Of a stretch of 64,000 nucleotides of DNA, positions 61,455-64,000 are shown piece by piece. Source of the DNA: Anopheles merus (Eukaryota; Arthropoda; Insecta; Diptera; Culicidae); NCBI RefSeq assembly GCF_017562075.2, contig NC_054082.1, forward strand, positions 32,023,148-32,087,147, given 5' to 3'. The position numbers were made by a program, and so were the translations under genes. A model generated the notes under the pieces. It searched no databases, had not been told where the DNA came from, and worked only from the letters and a program-made list of their open reading frames with translations. The number at the start of each line of letters is the position of its first letter. The first letter of the stretch is position 1.

Positions 61455-64000
61455 ACATATAGCATATCATATAGCTATTGTACATATTACATCCAAACAC
61501 ATTTCTTTGGTGTAAAAGAAAGTTAATTGGACGCTAAGGTTATTAAAAAAATATGATCACCTCACGTTTAATTGATTACTATTTGGACGGTTGTGAATTT
61601 TGTCCGTAGCGGTTGTTAATGCGTCTAGCAAAACGCTTGCTCTGCAAGAAGTGGATTAACAACAATATAATCCGATTTGACCTTTAAGTACATTAATAGA
61701 AGATATATGAACAAAAAACACAAAAAGATATATTAACAAGTGTTTTAAAATAACATCTTTCGACTTACTAAAGAAGAAACGGATTAAGTTAGCTGAATTT
61801 GCAGAGGCCAACAAGATACTTCATACCTTACGTATTTATTTCTAACAAATAAGCATAAACAAATCACCTAACAGTCTGACCAACTCGACCCCTTTTTGCT
61901 CGGTAAGAAATTGAGTTTTAGATGTTGTGAAAATATTCCCTATTTAAACTGGCCATGAAAACGGTTTCTTCCGGCAAATATTTATTTTGTACCCACAGGA
62001 TAACACGTACGAAATGTTACCTTTTCGGGGCAACTTTCATCCCAACATCAAACAACAGTGCAAATACCCATTGGGAAAAGGGGCTGTGTAAAGCTGTCCG
62101 CTGTAGCGATACAGAAATGCTAGACGGTTAGTTTTGTTTGCTTTGCACAAACTTTCCGCTCACCGTTTTGGATCAATATAACAAATCTTGCGAAGTCAAC
62201 GGTGGTCACGATTTAGGGAAGCGAGGGCACATTTAGCTGCAGGAGACTTTGGTGTTTGCAGGCCCATTTTTCGAATAATCGGCTGGCGGCCATAGAACAA
62301 CACATCAAAACAGCGTAAGTAAGAATGTAAGAAATGAGAATCAATGGAGTTTGATGATGTTTTCTTGTATCAGCCTGTGGCCTTATAAAAAAAAAAACAA
62401 AACTGTATGCGAAATGTCAACCGTTTTGGCATTGATTGGCGAATTGAAAGGCTGTGCTAAAGATTTCGACAAATTATCCCTTTTGAAGGGTTCGGTAATT
62501 TTGGGAATTATCTAGCTCAAACCAAACGCCTACCGCTTATGCGAAAGATGTTGTCTAAGTACATTAAGAAGATTTAAAGGTAATATGCTAGCGAAGCGTA
62601 TTGGTTTTAAGTATCTCGCACTTTGCTGGTTCGAGTAGCGAGCGTGTACGAATGGCAACGAGGTTAACATGTGCTAATAGAATTACCCACCGTTTCTGTC
62701 ACGCTGGTGACTTTAACGGGTTCCGAAGCCTTACTGTCGGGAAATCATTGAAGCGTGCGTGTACACGTACCGTCCCGAAACCAAATGGGAAGTATCGGTG
62801 TTCTTCCATTTGTCAGCATTGAAAGTGAAACGTATTATTTTGCTCAAATGGTGCGCTTTCTCGTAATTTTCCAGTATTAATATTGATCCGCTTAGTATTT
62901 GCTTTCCCTTTCCGTTTTGTTAATGTGCAAGGCTTTAAATTGGTGTAATTTTTTTTCCATGCAGTTTGTTTATACGTTTTTTGTGTTGCTTTTGCACTAG
63001 GCTGTTCATAATAATTACATGTTTTTGTAGTTCTTGTTGAGTTTTGTACAGCGTACGATATTTGATAGATCTGTATGAACAGTTTTATTAATTTAGATTG
63101 CATTGAAGTAGTTACAGTGTGAACAAAACTTACACTAAAGTGCCTAAAAAGACGTTTCAAACCATATTGCTGCGTTGAATAGTCCCTTGAAAATAAAAGA
63201 TAATCTTCTAAGGGAAATTAAAGTAAATGTAGTAACGAATACATCATTGAATTATTCACTGCAACAGAAACAACATTATTTACTTCCAACGATACAATCC
63301 AATAACTAATCTCAGGATGTTCAACATACTTGGACAGCAGCGGGTACAGTTTTCTCTCAAAGAAACTCAACAACAAAAGGAAGACGACAGCAAACGTCTC
63401 GAGGTGGACCGACTTGAGCACGTCAATCTTTAACCTCACGGTCGTGGCCAGATCGTTTAGTAGGCTCCCGCTGAGGAGTTGGCTCATTCCCACGCGTTCA
63501 CCTGCGGTAAGAAGCCCTATTGGCTACGCTAAGAGGCTCAAGAGGAAGTAAGCAACACCGGAATCAAAACACCGTTGTCCCTGGGGAAATCCTTCCTCCG
63601 TGTATGGTGGTGGGTGGTGCAAAGCGATACACAGCTGGAACTAGCCTGACCTCGTCCAGGTAATATTTTGTCTGGCTTTCTGATCACTCCCGAAATCGTT
63701 CAAAGTCTGTGAGAACGTTGAGCGTAATCTGTAGCAAAAGCGTTTGATGATTGTACAAATCCCTGGTGTGATGCAATCAAATCATTTATTCACTTCCGCT
63801 ATGTTGCCTTTCGTACCATTACAGGAAAGTTTTCAGTATCTATTTATCATTTGCATCTAATATTCATGACATCGATTCTTGTCTAGTATGTTTTAAAGTA
63901 TACTTTGCAAAATAATAAGAATGTAGGTTGTTCACCGATTGAACCGATTGATTGAGTGTGTATGTGTTAAATGTTATACTTTTATTTGATGTCGCTTGAC
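61455..64000. other. Intergenic DNA, possible exon near the right end
   Basis: No firm gene. 61455-63200 shows nothing. A minus-strand frame at 63218-63507 may be coding and is listed separately. Confidence 0.5.
63218..63507 (-). other. Possible exon of an unknown protein
   Basis: A minus-strand frame follows an acceptor-like TTCTTACCGCAG and opens ERVGMSQLLSGSLLNDL. Its first 70 codons are rich in G/C-ending codons typical of mosquito exons. It includes a hydrophobic segment (TFAVVFLLLLSFF). A possible donor (GAA|GTAAAT) lies near 63287. The plus strand also has an open frame here, and I recognise no family. It may belong to a gene continuing past the right edge of the window. Confidence 0.25.

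Overview
The window looks like nuclear DNA of a dipteran insect, most likely an Anopheles mosquito. This is an inference from the insect-specific Beaten-path gene, introns as short as about 55-130 bp, codon use, and a dense load of short tRNA-derived SINEs, MITE-like DNA elements and Ty3/Gypsy and RTE/Jockey-type retrotransposons. It is gene-poor: most of the 64 kb is AT-rich intergenic or intronic DNA, and no prokaryotic feature, CRISPR array, rRNA or intact tRNA gene was found.

Well-supported cellular genes. (1) Three genes at 7992-8639 (+), 26808-27461 (-) and 38805-39449 (-), each with an uninterrupted reading frame, encode paralogous small type I membrane proteins: signal peptide, a glycosylated ectodomain with a shared cysteine pattern (including a C-x-C-H/S-Y/F motif) and one C-terminal membrane helix. 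I do not recognise a named family. (2) A four-exon gene of the Beaten-path (Beat) immunoglobulin family lies at 51959-53710 (-); I could rebuild all its splice junctions in phase. (3) An intronless mitochondrial processing peptidase beta / core-1 type M16 protease lies at 59629-61053 (+).

Mobile elements. 11685-16429 is a complete Ty3/Gypsy-type LTR element with two identical 188-bp LTRs and a TGGA target duplication; gag and pol are joined by a likely -1 slippery site, and pol is broken by one extra T in a T run. 18516-20093 is a non-autonomous hAT-like element with an 8-bp duplication, carrying a nested SINE. 34317-35863 is a 5'-truncated RTE-like non-LTR element with a 14-bp duplication. 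55816-56583 is a piggyBac-like MITE at TTAA with a nested SINE. 58672-59401 is a pair of nested TA-flanked pogo/Tc1-type MITEs just upstream of the peptidase gene. 28501-28761 is a Jockey-like ORF2 tail. Six copies or fragments of one tRNA-headed SINE family are scattered through the window.

Less certain coding material: a possible two-exon gene at 24411-24810 (-) with a 55-bp intron, coding-like stretches at 23208-23860 (-), 39900-40372 (-), 44127-44525 (-) and 63218-63507 (-), and an unrecognised open frame at 36654-36881 (+). The cellular genes do not form an obvious pathway. The Beat gene suggests a neuronal cell-surface role, the peptidase is mitochondrial housekeeping, and the three membrane proteins look like a lineage-restricted, locally expanded surface-protein family.
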